From Triticum aestivum (Eukaryota > Streptophyta > Magnoliopsida > Poales > Poaceae): a stretch of 64,000 nt of DNA. A program made the position numbers and the translations under genes. The stretch lies in contig NC_057811.1 of the NCBI RefSeq assembly GCF_018294505.1, forward strand, positions 22,424,579 to 22,488,578, in the 5' to 3' direction. Below the pieces are notes generated by a model that did not search any database, had not been told where the DNA came from, and saw only the letters and a program-made list of their open reading frames with translations. This document shows, piece by piece, positions 44,742-55,505 of the stretch. Positions within the stretch are counted from its first letter, which is position 1; each line of letters begins with the position of its first letter.

Positions 44742-45925
44742 CAAATATAAGAGAACCATCTCCATTACCAAGAAGCTTCATTATCGGAATCCACTCCCCT
44801 AATCGCCTTTCTCTGTATCTATCTTCAACATATTTTCTAGCCCTGAAATCTGTAGGGAAATTAGACGCAAACTATGACAGAAAAGTGTGAAACATAGTGA
44901 CAATAGAATTAGCTCACCCCTTCATACTGCTGTAGAGTAAAGTATTTATATATGATATCTGGTTAGTGTAGTAAGCTGATCTTTAATTCCAAAGGCAAGT
45001 GCACCATCGGCATGTGGTTCTGCAAAAATCATCACTGAAGCAATCATATCAGAAATCCATGAACTGTCATCTGTACAACAAGAACAAGGAAAAAAGGACC
45101 ACAAATGGGTATCCAACTCGGCCAGCAGTGGCAACCTTATACATTGTTCAAATCAACCTTCATATATAATATAATTTATTTATAAACAAAATTATTAGCA
45201 TCCCACAGACACTTAATCTTTTTAGAAACTGGAAAGTTTGATTTCATAACATAAGTGTGTTCTTTCATAAGGCACAATATCTGAAGCATTTCAATCTATA
45301 CTCCAAATAACAATAGCCAACACCGTGACTAATAGTATATCAGGGAAGAACATTAGGTTCATTTTTTTCATGAGGGAACAAAAATATATGATAAATATCT
45401 TCCTGCGTATTAGCAACAGGAGGGATATAAATAAGCATACAAGTTGTACATCACATTAGATTGCACCATACACCTACATTAGTCATAAAATTTAGGAATA
45501 GTGCAGCCTGTTTTGACGATGGAAAATACAAAATGTTTGTAGTCAATAAAATCAATATATAGAGTGAAAAACGAGGCAAACTCATTCTGTAACTTCTTAA
45601 GCTTCAGCTTCCCAGATTTATGACCAAATCCCACCTCAACAGCCCAAAATTATGACCGTGTTGAATTGTTCCATCTCAACAGCCCAAAATTACTAAATCC
45701 CATCAAAAACTACATGTTGAACTGTTCCAAAGCACCATTAATCAGAACATGTACAAAGAAACAAAGGAGTGATCAACAGCCAAAAATAGGCTAAATTACG
45801 AACCTGAGAATCAGGTCATGGGGTTCCAGGGGAAACTCCTTCGCGCCCTGCTGGCGCGAGTTGAGCACGACCGTGGACTCACCAGGGTCGTCGAAGCTGC
45901 AGAACATGCTGCTGCTGCTTGACAT
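44742..45925 (-). pseudogene. Antisense gene fragment inside the Helitron (captured gene?)
   Basis: Minus-strand exon-like blocks appear in order. Exon 1 (45925-45804) starts ATG and reads MSSSSSMFCSFDDPGESTVV, LNSRQQGAKEFPLEPHDLIL, ending at CTCAG/GTTCGTAA. A block at 45070 follows TTGTACAG and reads DDSSWISDMIASVMIFAEPH, ADGALAFGIKDQL, but has no GT donor at its end. An exon at 44849-44742 follows CTACAG and reads FRARKYVEDRYRERRLGEWI, PIMKLLGNGDGSLIF, ending G/GTAGGAGT. A weaker block near 45640-45570 may encode VGFGHKSGKLKLKKLQNEFA. Phases do not all agree and a donor is missing, so this is a decayed fragment. I do not recognise the parent protein; it is not an obvious RPA. Confidence 0.5.
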
Positions 45926-46409
45926 CGCGCTGCTGTCCCTTGCAAAATATTATTCTGGACACTCTGCGAAACGCCCGTCTGAATTTCCATGATGGCACGA
46001 AACTAAATGTAAGTAATATTTCTCTAGGAAATATAGGAGTACTCCAAGAGTGCTCTGTTCATCTGATGGATTGTGCGTGTGCCAAGAGCCAGGCCAGTAT
46101 GCACATTTAGTATGCATAGGAATAAAAAAAGAAACATACTTTCAATTTCAATGGGATCCCTCGGGAAGTTCCTTTGCACTGGAACATACATTAACTCGAA
46201 GATTTCCCTTTTACTTTTCGAACCAGGATGTAAAATCATTTTCAGCGTATTAGTTGTCTTTATCTTCTCCATCAGATCCAGCCACATATACATGAATGAA
46301 CAAGTGCCGTAGTGAATTCTATAAATTACAAACATCAGTTAATTCAAATATTCTTCCCATCAAGCAATGATTGTTCATTAAATGGATCTTTTTGGTACCT
46401 TAGGTGAGT

Positions 46410-47188
46410 ATGGGGAATTCAAAAAGTACGGCAGGTGAACATCAAACAGATGATGACGTAACTACAGGTATGATGCAGTCCAACGTAAATTCGATCACAT
46501 GCGATGCGTGCTTTTCTGACAGCGAAATGTGTTGCAGTCCTTAAGAAAGAGGTAATTGATGATGAGTACAACCCAAACACCATACCCGTATCTGAACATT
46601 TTGACGATATTTACGCGACGGAACCAGGTATAATTCAGTGTGCAGATTACTTATATGTGTTGCCTAACACAAAATTCTTACATGCATCGACTGTCGGCAT
46701 TTTGTGTTGTAGTCCTTACGAGTGTTGAAAATGTTGAAGAATACAATGCAGGCATCATACCCGTAGCTGATAATGTTGACGATACTTCCACAACAGAACT
46801 AGGTATGAGACTGTGTGAGTACTTCTTGGAATGTTGCCTAAATCCTATGCCTCCTTTGATTCATTTGTCTTGTATTCATCAACATTACAACTCTACAAAT
46901 GGTTCTAAATTGCTACGTATTGATGATGCTCATGATTCTTCGTTGTCCGCAATGAGTATTATAACACTGAATTTTGGCACACCTGTAGCGCAACATGGAA
47001 ATGGTACTGACTCAGACTATTTCATGTGACATGAGTAATAATATTTATGGGTGTAATCCATCATGTACAACCTAATGCAATTTGAGTTGATTTCTAATTT
47101 GTAGGGCAAGAACCTTTGAAATTCAGGATGCTTGAGTCTTTTGAAAACAATAAGGATAATACGACTAACCTACAGGATGAAAATGAAG
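46410..47188 (+). CDS. Helitron N-terminal exons incl. duplicated 90-bp exon
   Basis: Exons: 46410-46467, 46538-46627, 46713-46802 and 47105-47188. All introns have GTATGA- or GTAGTC-type donors and are phase 1. The second and third exons are each exactly 90 bp and encode related peptides: VLKKEVIDDEYNPNTIPVSE HFDDIYATEPG against VLTSVENVEEYNAGIIPVAD NVDDTSTTELG. They are therefore a tandem exon duplication. The peptides are acidic with no recognised domain. They precede the basic-repeat exons of the Helitron protein. Confidence 0.7.
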
Positions 47189-47274
47189 GTAGTCTCCAAG
47201 CATGCCTACCCATTTTCAGATTGACGAGATGACCTGTACGAGATTATTGTTTTATCCTTTTATTCACACTGCAG

Positions 47275-47963
47275 AGGACACAACTTGCGAGCAGAAGGCA
47301 ACGGGATCTGTATTTTTTGAACGGACTAAATCCGCTGATCAAACTAGGGAACAGTTCAATGCACAGAAGCGCGCAGCTTATCGGAAGAAAAAAGATGAGG
47401 ATATGGTCAGGTTACAAAAGGAGAATCAGCCTTCCCTTCCAAAGACTGGTAAGTAGTTTGGCGTGATTTTTCTGACTACTCTTAGGATTACATAGATTAT
47501 TATTTGAAAGGGCACGGTATGCGAAGAATTCGTTATAGTAACGTAATATATATTGCTCCTTAAACTCTCATATATGTGGTACGTATGATAGACCATAGGG
47601 ATCTTATCAACGCGTGGAGGCGGGCATCTTATCGCACAAACAAGTCAGATTGTTTAAAAGAACATCAAGAAGATGGGCATAATGTTCATCGCCGTTCTCT
47701 ATGTGATATCACCAACGTGAAACAACCTTCATATGTGATTCCAGGTATATTGTTGGTACTTTCGCAATGTTGTGCGTTATATGTGCGTATTACATAAGTG
47801 TACTAGATCAGCTTCTATGCATCTTATTTTTACTCTCCGCATTTATGCCGGAATACAATAGGAGATGAACTGATGGGACAATTCAACAAAAACGGGTCGG
47901 ATCATATGCTTGGGAAGCTAAACAAACAGACACGAGATGATCTATGTCCCCTTCGTATTTCAA
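47275..47963 (+). CDS. Helitron basic-motif exons
   Basis: Exons: 47275-47447, 47592-47744 and 47862-47963, all phase 1. The first two each contain one basic motif of the repeated type, FNAQKRAAYRKKKDEDMVRL and INAWRRASYRTNKSD. The third (GDELMGQFNKNGSDHMLGKL) lacks it. The motif resembles STPR-type basic repeats or a bZIP basic region, both DNA-binding; that comparison is from memory of the families. Confidence 0.6.
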
Positions 47964-48112
47964 GTAAGTCTATTTTATCTTACATCCGTACATTCATATG
48001 TTTGTACGGCTACAGCTAAACATTCCCATACAAGACGATATTCGTCCCGTAATTGATTCAATAACATCTGGTTCTGTCATTTAAGTTTATACGATCCAAT
48101 CATTCCCATCAG

Positions 48113-49331
48113 ATAACCCAGGTAGCTCGGACTATACATCAATCTCGCATAATGATGCGGGATATCCTTGTAGTGGTACGGACACTTCTGGTATGATTTC
48201 TGCGAATGATATACAAGGTAATATCATTGGACCTAATCCAATTTCATTTCATATCAAATTATGTTTCCTATGGTTTTTGAGAGAATGGCATGAATGTCAC
48301 CAGTAAATGACTTTAACGCCAACAAAGAAAATGCGCAAAAAACAGAAGAAGAACGCAAAAGAGACCGTAGAAACGCCCTAAGGAGAACTACTTATCGGCC
48401 GAAAAAAGATCTGTGACTCCAGGATGAAAATGCACAGACCCTTAATTTATCAGGTAAGCTTTAAAAGTTTTATTAATTATAGTCAGTACCACGGTTAATG
48501 TCAAAACCTTTGAGATTGCAATATGTATTGATTACTTTGCTTAAGTATTCAACCCAACAAGCTTATTTTGGTATACATCAGTGTCGCATGATGAGTCAAC
48601 ATTTCCCGCAACAACTACTGTCACATCTGGACTCATTAATGACATAGATCTACAAGGTAAACAAATTGTGGGTACTAAAGTGTCAGTTGCTGAGTTGGTT
48701 ATGTTTTGTTATCTAAAAATTGTGAGTGTCCTGATTGACTTCAGATTTAATCTTGAATGACACCCAAGAAACAAATGCAAAAACGGAGGAAGAACTCAAG
48801 AGAGACCGTAGAAACGCCATGCAGAGAGCTACATATCGAATGAAAAAAGATCGGCAATTCCAGGATGAAAATGCTAATTCCATTAATTTATCAGGTGAGC
48901 TCTAAAAGTTATATTAATTATAATCAGTACCACTACTCTTGTCTTAACCAGTGACTTGGCGATGTGTATTGACAACCTCTGTTACAAGACAACCCATCTA
49001 TCTCCAACTATACATCATTCTCGCATAATGGGTCAACATTTCCTGCTACAACTACGGTCACATCTGGTCTCATTAATGGCAATGACCTAGAAGGTAATCA
49101 TATTGTTGGGACTCCATGATCAATTAAGGGCCTGTGGATACATTATATTTTAAATTTTGTGAATGTCCTGAATGACAGCAGACGTCATCTTGAATGACGC
49201 CCAAGAAACAAATCCAAAAACGGATGAAGAAATGAAGAGAGATCGTAGAAACGCCATGCGGAGAGCTTCTTATCGGAGGAACAAGGATAAGCTTCTCGAA
49301 GAGGGAAACAAACGTCCACTTCCATCATCAG
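48113..49331 (+). CDS. Three tandem two-exon modules (A-B x3) of the Helitron protein
   Basis: Module 1: A 48113-48217, B 48304-48453. Module 2: A 48546-48656, B 48745-48894. Module 3: A 48989-49093, B 49182-49331. The B exons are all exactly 150 bp; A exons are 105, 111 and 105 bp. Every junction is phase 1. A encodes a Ser/Thr-rich peptide (NPSISNYTSFSHNGSTFPAT ... TSGLINGNDLEG). B encodes LNDAQETNPKTDEEMKRDRR NAMRRASYRRNKD and an acidic tail. B1 carries an in-frame TGA at 48414-48416, so the array is partly decayed. Modules 2 and 3 are more alike than either is to 1, suggesting successive duplications. Confidence 0.8.
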
Positions 49332-49499
49332 GTAAAATATTACCTTGAGTTTCACCATGTGTGTTACTGACTTGTTGTTGCTCATACCAAAATACTTTTT
49401 AGCGACCATCATGCTCGAAGCGTACAGTTTAACAGTACATCTTAATACACATTGTTTGTATTTACGTTAAATTAGAATATGTATGATGACACTGCCTCC

Positions 49500-50239
49500 A
49501 TACGTCTTAATATCAAATAGTGTTAATAGCAAGCCCCCCCCCCCTAATAGCTCGAGCTATACAGAAATATTGCAGGAGGAAGCAACATTTACCCCTTCAA
49601 CATTAGACATGTCTGGTGTCAATCATGATAATGATCTTGCTAGGAGGAAACGTGATAATGAGCGGAAATGTAATTTAACAAACGAGCAAAGGGAGCAGAT
49701 AAACGAACGTAGCCGAGCTTCTTATCAGAAGAAAAAGGAGGAGGTAACGGTTGATGTGAGACAAAAACAGAATGAAAAAGTACGAGATAAGCGGACGGAA
49801 CGCCGGAAAAGCATGTCAGTAATTGAAAGGGGGGAGTCAAGTGCTCAAAGGAAGGCCAATTATGCCAAAAGGAAAAACACCCCGTGCAACGAATCCATCG
49901 CTATCCCCCGTCCAGACCTGGGAAACTCAACCTCTCAATGTCCGGCATTCACCTGCCGCACATCACCCGTCTCTCGGGCCGGAGGAGATGATTCATCTGA
50001 TGGCGACCCTCCGACGAACATGCCGAATTACACTGTCCGTACCGATGGTATGAATGTACTATTGTCACTTTTCTTATGGTAATTATAAGCAACCCTCTTG
50101 TAACATGATGAAGTCTACTGGCACACTCGCCACGACGACAATGCAGATGACATCGATGTATTCCTAAGCGACATCATGGGCGATGAGCCGACAGGTCCCA
50201 ATTTGATGGACGAGGAGTACTACATGTTTCGCAACCAAG
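49500..50239 (+). CDS. Helitron exon with fused A/B-like repeat, and acidic exon
   Basis: The exon ending at 50047 reads SSSYTEILQEEATFTPSTLD (A-like), then RKRDNERKCNLTNEQREQIN ERSRASYQKKKEEV (B-like), with further basic stretches (RDKRTERRKSMSVIERGESS, AQRKANYAKRKN). It looks like an A-B module whose intron has been lost. Its 5' border is uncertain because a run of 12 C (about 49542-49553) may have changed length and phase. The next exon, 50114-50239, reads YWHTRHDDNADDIDVFLSDI and is acidic; it is phase 1 at both ends. Confidence 0.6.
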
Positions 50240-50338
50240 GTATGGTCAACTCTGAACTAGCACGTCGTGTGGCTTTATTGTAGTTAGAATTATGTGCAGT
50301 TTTTATTTTGAACGTGATATTTCAACAAATGCCCGTAG

Positions 50339-52571
50339 GATCCGATAATGACAGCATGGATGATGAGAGTGAAGCAACCATGACTGGTGGTAATCCTAGC
50401 GAGATTGATCCATTTGACTTTGTCTACTCAAACATTCCAGACAACACTCACATCCTGAAACTCGCCGCAAACTGTGAACACTGCAAGGCCAGAAAATTTG
50501 AGTCAGAGACTGACGGGTTCTGCTGTCGCAATGGCCAGATCGAACTTAAGCAACCGGAACCAGTCCCAGAGTTGATGAGGCTATGGTCCAGCATGGATGC
50601 AGATTCTAGACATTTTTGGGAGAACATACGATTCTTCAACGAGCATTTTGCCTTCACAACCCTTGGCGTCAGCCTTGATGAAAACTACACAAACATGAAG
50701 TCTGGGGTGTACACATTCCGGGCACACGGCACCATCTACCACAATGTGCATTCGTTCGGGCCTAGCTCTCGTCCTGAACATCTGCAGTTGTACTTCTATG
50801 ATGACGACCCAAACCTTAATCATCGTAAGGCGGCGACCAATCAATTAGACCAGGATGTCGTGAAGATGTTAGTAGACATACTCAAAGAAAACCCATACTC
50901 CCAGCAATTTAGGAGTTTGGGTGCACACAAGGACAACCTCGATGATTATAGGATAGACCTAAACACCGATAAGAGGCTTGACCAAAGAAGATATAATAGA
51001 CCGCTGTCAATTGAGGTTGCTGCAATTTGGGTTGAGGGCAGTGACCTAGCCAAAAGGTTTGACAGGAGGATAACGCTTTGTGGTAACAACAATGAAAGGC
51101 ACAGTATACGTGTGACCTCCGGAGCATATGATCCGTTGTCTTATCCCCTATTCTATCCAAGGGGGGAGCTAGGTTGGCACCCAAAGCTACCTAAACGTAA
51201 TGTTCCATGGGAGGTTGTACAACATCCTCAACTGGGCCATGATGATGAGGAGGATGCATGTATGTCGTTTGTGTCTGATTTGGTTACAAATAATATATTA
51301 TTTCTCAAAAGTATCCTCATTTTTGTGGTACTCAATCATGTGCAGAGGGGAATAGCAGGTTATGCGTCTCCGTTAGAGACTACTACTGTTACATGCTGCA
51401 AACACGGCCTGCGATCTTCAATCCCATACTCTGTGGAGCACGCCTGCTGCAGCAATGGGCGGTCGACATGTACATCAAGATTGAGAGTTGTCGGTTGAGG
51501 TGGTATAGGAAGAACCAGACGTAGATTCGTGCCGACTTGTATAAAGGAGTTGTTGATGCGATCACATCGGGGGAGACGAGAGCAAGCGCTGTTGGCACCC
51601 GAATAGTTCTCCCTGGAACATACCCTGGTGGCGACCGCGACATGAAGAAGAGGCATATGGATGCCATGGCAATTGTCCATACATACGGGAAGCCTGACAT
51701 CTTCTTGACCATGACTTGCAACCCTAAATGGGAAGAGATAACAAATGAGTTGCTTCCTGGTCAGACGGCGCAAGACCGACCTGATATTGTGGCTCGCGTG
51801 TTCTACGGCAAACTAGAGGCTATGAAATACATGTTGTTCAAGAAGCATATCCTGGGTGTTGTGGTCGCTTACGTTTACGTAGTCGAGTTCCAGAAGAGGG
51901 GCCTCCCCCATGCACATTTTCTGTTGATCATGGATTCAACATATAAGCTTGTCGTCCCGGAGCAGTATGACCGACTAATTTCCGCAGAGCTCCCAAACAA
52001 GCAGAAGTATCCGGAATTGCATGCATTGGTGGTAAAACATATGATGCACGGACCCTGCGGTGCTCTCAACCCGAAGAATGTTTGCATGCAAGATAATGAA
52101 TGCAAGTGCAGATACCCGCGCCCGTTCAATGAGAACACAGCACAAGGCAAGGACTCATACCCAGTTTATCGGCGTAGAGACGATGGAAGCTGTGCTAAGG
52201 TCCGAGGGAAAATGTTGGACAACAGATGGGTTGTGCCTTATAACCCTTACCTTCTGCGGATGTTCAATTGCCACATCAACGTTGAGGTCTGCTCTAGCAT
52301 AAAGGCCATCAAATATCTTTACAAGTACATTTACAAGGGCCATGATAAGGCTTCTTTCAGCATCGACCAGCCCGATGCCGATGGTAACATCGATGAGATC
52401 AAGAGATACGTTGACGCAAGGTGGGTCACCCCTCCGGAGGCTATGTGGAGGATATTTGGCTTCCCACTTTGCGCCAATTACCCGCCTGTCTTGAAGCTTC
52501 CCACTTTGCGCCAATTACCCGCCTCTTCATCTCCCAAATATGCACAGGGTTGCATTCAATGCGCAGGCTGA
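50339..52571 (+). pseudogene. Helitron Rep (helitron_like_N / HUH endonuclease) region
   Basis: The exon from 50339 reads through CEHCKARKFESETDGFCCRN (zinc-finger-like Cys pairs) and the conserved YPLFYPRGELGWHP to about 51259. After a short intron (acceptor near 51345) it continues VSVRDYYCYMLQTRPAIFN and LQQWAVDMYIKIESCRLRWY to a TAG at 51522. Then come IFLTMTCNPKWEEI, the HUH motif in EFQKRGLPHAHFLLIMD (about 51890-51930) and the two-tyrosine motif KYLYKYIYKGHD (about 52310-52345). The Rep catalytic motifs are all present; only the stop and a downstream frameshift disable it. Confidence 0.88.
52459..52524 (+). repeat. 37-bp local duplication causing a frameshift
   Basis: gcttcccactttgcgccaat followed by tacccgcct occurs at 52459 and again at 52496. 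Compared with the frame expected before and after, the net gain is 22 bp with microhomology at gcttcc, shifting the Rep-helicase frame by +1. Confidence 0.8.
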
Positions 52572-53330
52572 CTTGAAAAATGTTGTCGCCTCCGAAAATG
52601 CTTCAAAATCCATGTTAACGGAGTATTTCAAGGCTAACCAGGAACACCCTCGGGCTAGGCATATATTGTACAAGGATTTTCCCGGAAGCTTCACGTGGCA
52701 GAAGAAAAAGAAGTTTTGGAAGCCTAGGGTCGAGCATTTTCAAATAGGTCGCATCGTGTCTGCCAATCCTGCCGAGGGGGAGCGATACTACCTGCGTGTG
52801 TTGCTAAACCATGTTACGGGCAAAACATCCTTCGACGACTTGCTCACCGTGGACGGCGTGCTATGTGGGAGCTTTAGAGATGCTGCTGAAAGGTTGGGAC
52901 TCATCGAGGCAGACAACACGCTCGACGACTGTCTTACTGAGGCTGAGCAGTGATGCCATGTTCTCTTAGGAGGCTCTTCGCAACCATCTTGGTGCACTGC
53001 GAGCCAGGCGACGTGCGCGGTTTATGGGATAGGCACCTCGAGCCTATGTCAGATGACTATCGTCGAACACGCACGTCCCCGAACGAGGTGGAGCAGATGG
53101 TGTTACTTGACATTAGGGGTATGTTGCAGTCCATGGGTAAAGACATTGTTGATTTCGCTCTGCCAAGCATCGATGATGCGTTTGACCCAACCGAGGGCGA
53201 GGCAAGAGTGGTCATCGAGGAATCAACCGTTGAGTTTGACATGGATGACACTAAATTGGCATCTTCCCTGAACTTGGAGCAGAGGGCCGCATACGACGAG
53301 ATACTAGCGGCTGTTGAACGCGGTGATGGG
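52540..53330 (+). pseudogene. Helitron Rep-helicase linker region
   Basis: Continuation in two frames. 52540-52950 reads HRVAFNAQADLKNVV ... GERYYLRVLLNHVTGKTSFD DLLTVDGVL up to TGA 52951. The frame then shifts by one and reads PCSLRRLFATILVHCEPGDV RGLWDRHLEPMSDDY ... SLNLEQRAAYDEIL, the stretch that normally precedes the Pif1 Walker A. It ends at the solo-LTR insertion. Confidence 0.88.
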
Positions 53331-53335
53331 GGTGT

Positions 53336-55505
53336 TGTAGGAGATATGCCCTAGAGGCAATAATAAATGATATTATTTATCTCCGAGTTCATAATTATGT
53401 TTATGTTCCATGCTATAACTGCTATGGTTCTTGAGTCTGCAATAACCACGAGGCTCGGAGGAAGACTCATATGCATGTGTGGAATAATAAACGGTAAAAT
53501 GTATTCCTAGTCTGGCCTCTAAGACTAGCTCAAGTGTTGCATGATGGTTATGTTTTCCTGATCATGGGCATGTCTATGTCAGCAACCTTGAGGGCACAAT
53601 GTTAAGAGAACATTTGTGTTGAATCGACCCGGATTGATGTTATGCTATGAGATTCATTCGTCACAAGTTTATTGGTACATAACACAGAGATGGTTAACGT
53701 TTGCATGATTCCTTAGACCATGAGAGTATCGAGTTTCTTCATGCTTGCTTCATGAACTTTGGGGTTTGTTAAACGTCATCCGTAAATGGGTGGCTATTAC
53801 GGCGGCTTACGGGTTCATGGAAAAGTGTGTCAAGTAACTTGATAGCTCAAGATTGGGATTTGCTCCTCCGACGATGGAGAGATATCTCTGGGCCCTCTCG
53901 GTGTTATGGTATCCATCATCGTCTGGCCAGACACTTTGTGATTTGATCACGGGGATGCCGGAACACGATAACGAGAAAAGAGAACAATACCGGTAACGAG
54001 GTAACTAGCATAGTGGACAAGTTGTTGATCCATGGGAATGCCAACATGTCTCACCTCGGGTATTTGTAACATATCGCGAAGCAACAGGAATAGCACACGG
54101 CAACTGGAGGTTCACTCGAATATTTATTCGTGTGGGTATAGGGGTCAATATGGGTGTCCACGGCTCCGATGTTGATCATTGATCGGAAGGGGTTCCGGGT
54201 CATGTCTATACTTCATCGAACCTATAGGGTCACACGCTTAAGGGTCATCTATCTGCTGAATACTAGACAGGGAGTCTGAGAGAAAATCACCGAAAAAGTT
54301 TCGGACACCGAAAAGTTTCGGACAGCGGAATCGTACCGCAGAGAGAGGTCATCGGATAAGTTTCGATGATACCGAAAAGTTGTTTCGGGATACACCATTA
54401 AGTCAAATTGGTTTCGGCACATGCCTGATAATTCTTGGAGGATGCCAGAATCATTCTGGAAGCTTTTTGGAATTTTCTGAGATAAAAACCGGAAATGTTC
54501 CGGAGCTGCCGGAGCCACTTCAGATGCGTTTCGCAGATGAAAATCACTAAAACCGGAATTGTTTCGGAACGCGTTGAAAATCATTTTAGTGGGTACTGGA
54601 AATGTTCTTAGCCCACATAAATATTTTCAGTTCGATCAGACGCTGAAAAATGTCGTCGTGAATAGTGAAAATCAGCTTTATGGTTACTTTATGGAAAGCC
54701 ACCTTTTGGGGCTTTGCTCCAAAAGATCTTGGGGATGACATGGATGGATAGGAGCCATTTTTGGGGCCCCTCATGGGGGTGTGGCCGGCCACATGGGGTA
54801 TCCCCCCTTGGGGACCCTCTAGTTCCTTGGTTTCACTCCTAGGTCCTTGTGGAAGGACTTCATTCATGTGCATTTTGGGTTTTTTGTGAAACTACCCTAC
54901 CCCCTTGGGATTTCCTATAAATAGAGGTGGAGGGGCAGCCCTCCACACTCATCCCTTGCTCTCATACACATGCCATGCATTATCTGGCTTCTTCTCTCCC
55001 TCCCACGAAAAGAGTTTCGTAGAGCCGTAAGGCTGTCTGGGTTCCGGCAGGAACTAGTTCTGGACGGCGAAGCCCTGCCGGATAGATGACACCGTATGTG
55101 TGCAACTCTGTAGAGAGATCGTAGTTTCGGTCTTAGTTCGTGAGTGCCTCCCGAAGGGCTGTCCGTGTGACCGTCCGAGTTTCGAAGGTCCTCCCGAAGG
55201 GCTGTCCGAGTGACCGTTCGAGTTTCGAAGGTCCTCCCGAAGGGCTGTCCGCGACACCGTCCGGGGGGCTGTTCGACCGCCTCCCGGAGGGCTGTCTGAG
55301 GAGCAGATGAGGGTATACATCCTCGCGGTTGGGAGGTTGTAAATCCTAGCTGCGGGGATCTGCACCGCCGATCGTCATCGACTCTACTTCCCGCTGCGGT
55401 ACGAGTCGGTAACGAAAAAGATCAAACCATGTATGCAGTCTCCATAGTGGTCCTGGGATGGTGCGTAGGTCGGAAATTTTTTGTTTTCTGCTGCGTTCCC
55501 CTACA
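53336..55505 (+). mobile_element. Solo LTR of a Copia (BARE/Angela-like) element, 2170 bp
   Basis: Starts TGTAGGAGATATGCCCTAGA and ends TGCGTTCCCCTACA (TG...CA). Flanked by a perfect 5-bp target duplication GGTGT at 53331-53335 and 55506-55510. It contains a TATA box (TATAAATA, 54916-54923) before a transcribed-looking region with three repeats of cctcccgaagggctgtccg-type units (55147-55260). No internal retrotransposon sequence remains, so it arose by LTR-LTR recombination. Removing the LTR and one GGTGT leaves the helicase frame continuous (GDGG then VFFVDGPRGTGK). The first bases resemble BARE1/Angela LTRs; family naming is from memory. Confidence 0.95.
55147..55265 (+). repeat. Short tandem repeats inside the solo LTR
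   Basis: cctcccgaagggctgtccg recurs at about 55147, 55192 and 55230, each followed by gtgaccg or accgtc and gagtttcgaaggt. This is an approximately 45-bp tandem array in the R/U5-like part of the LTR. Confidence 0.75.
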
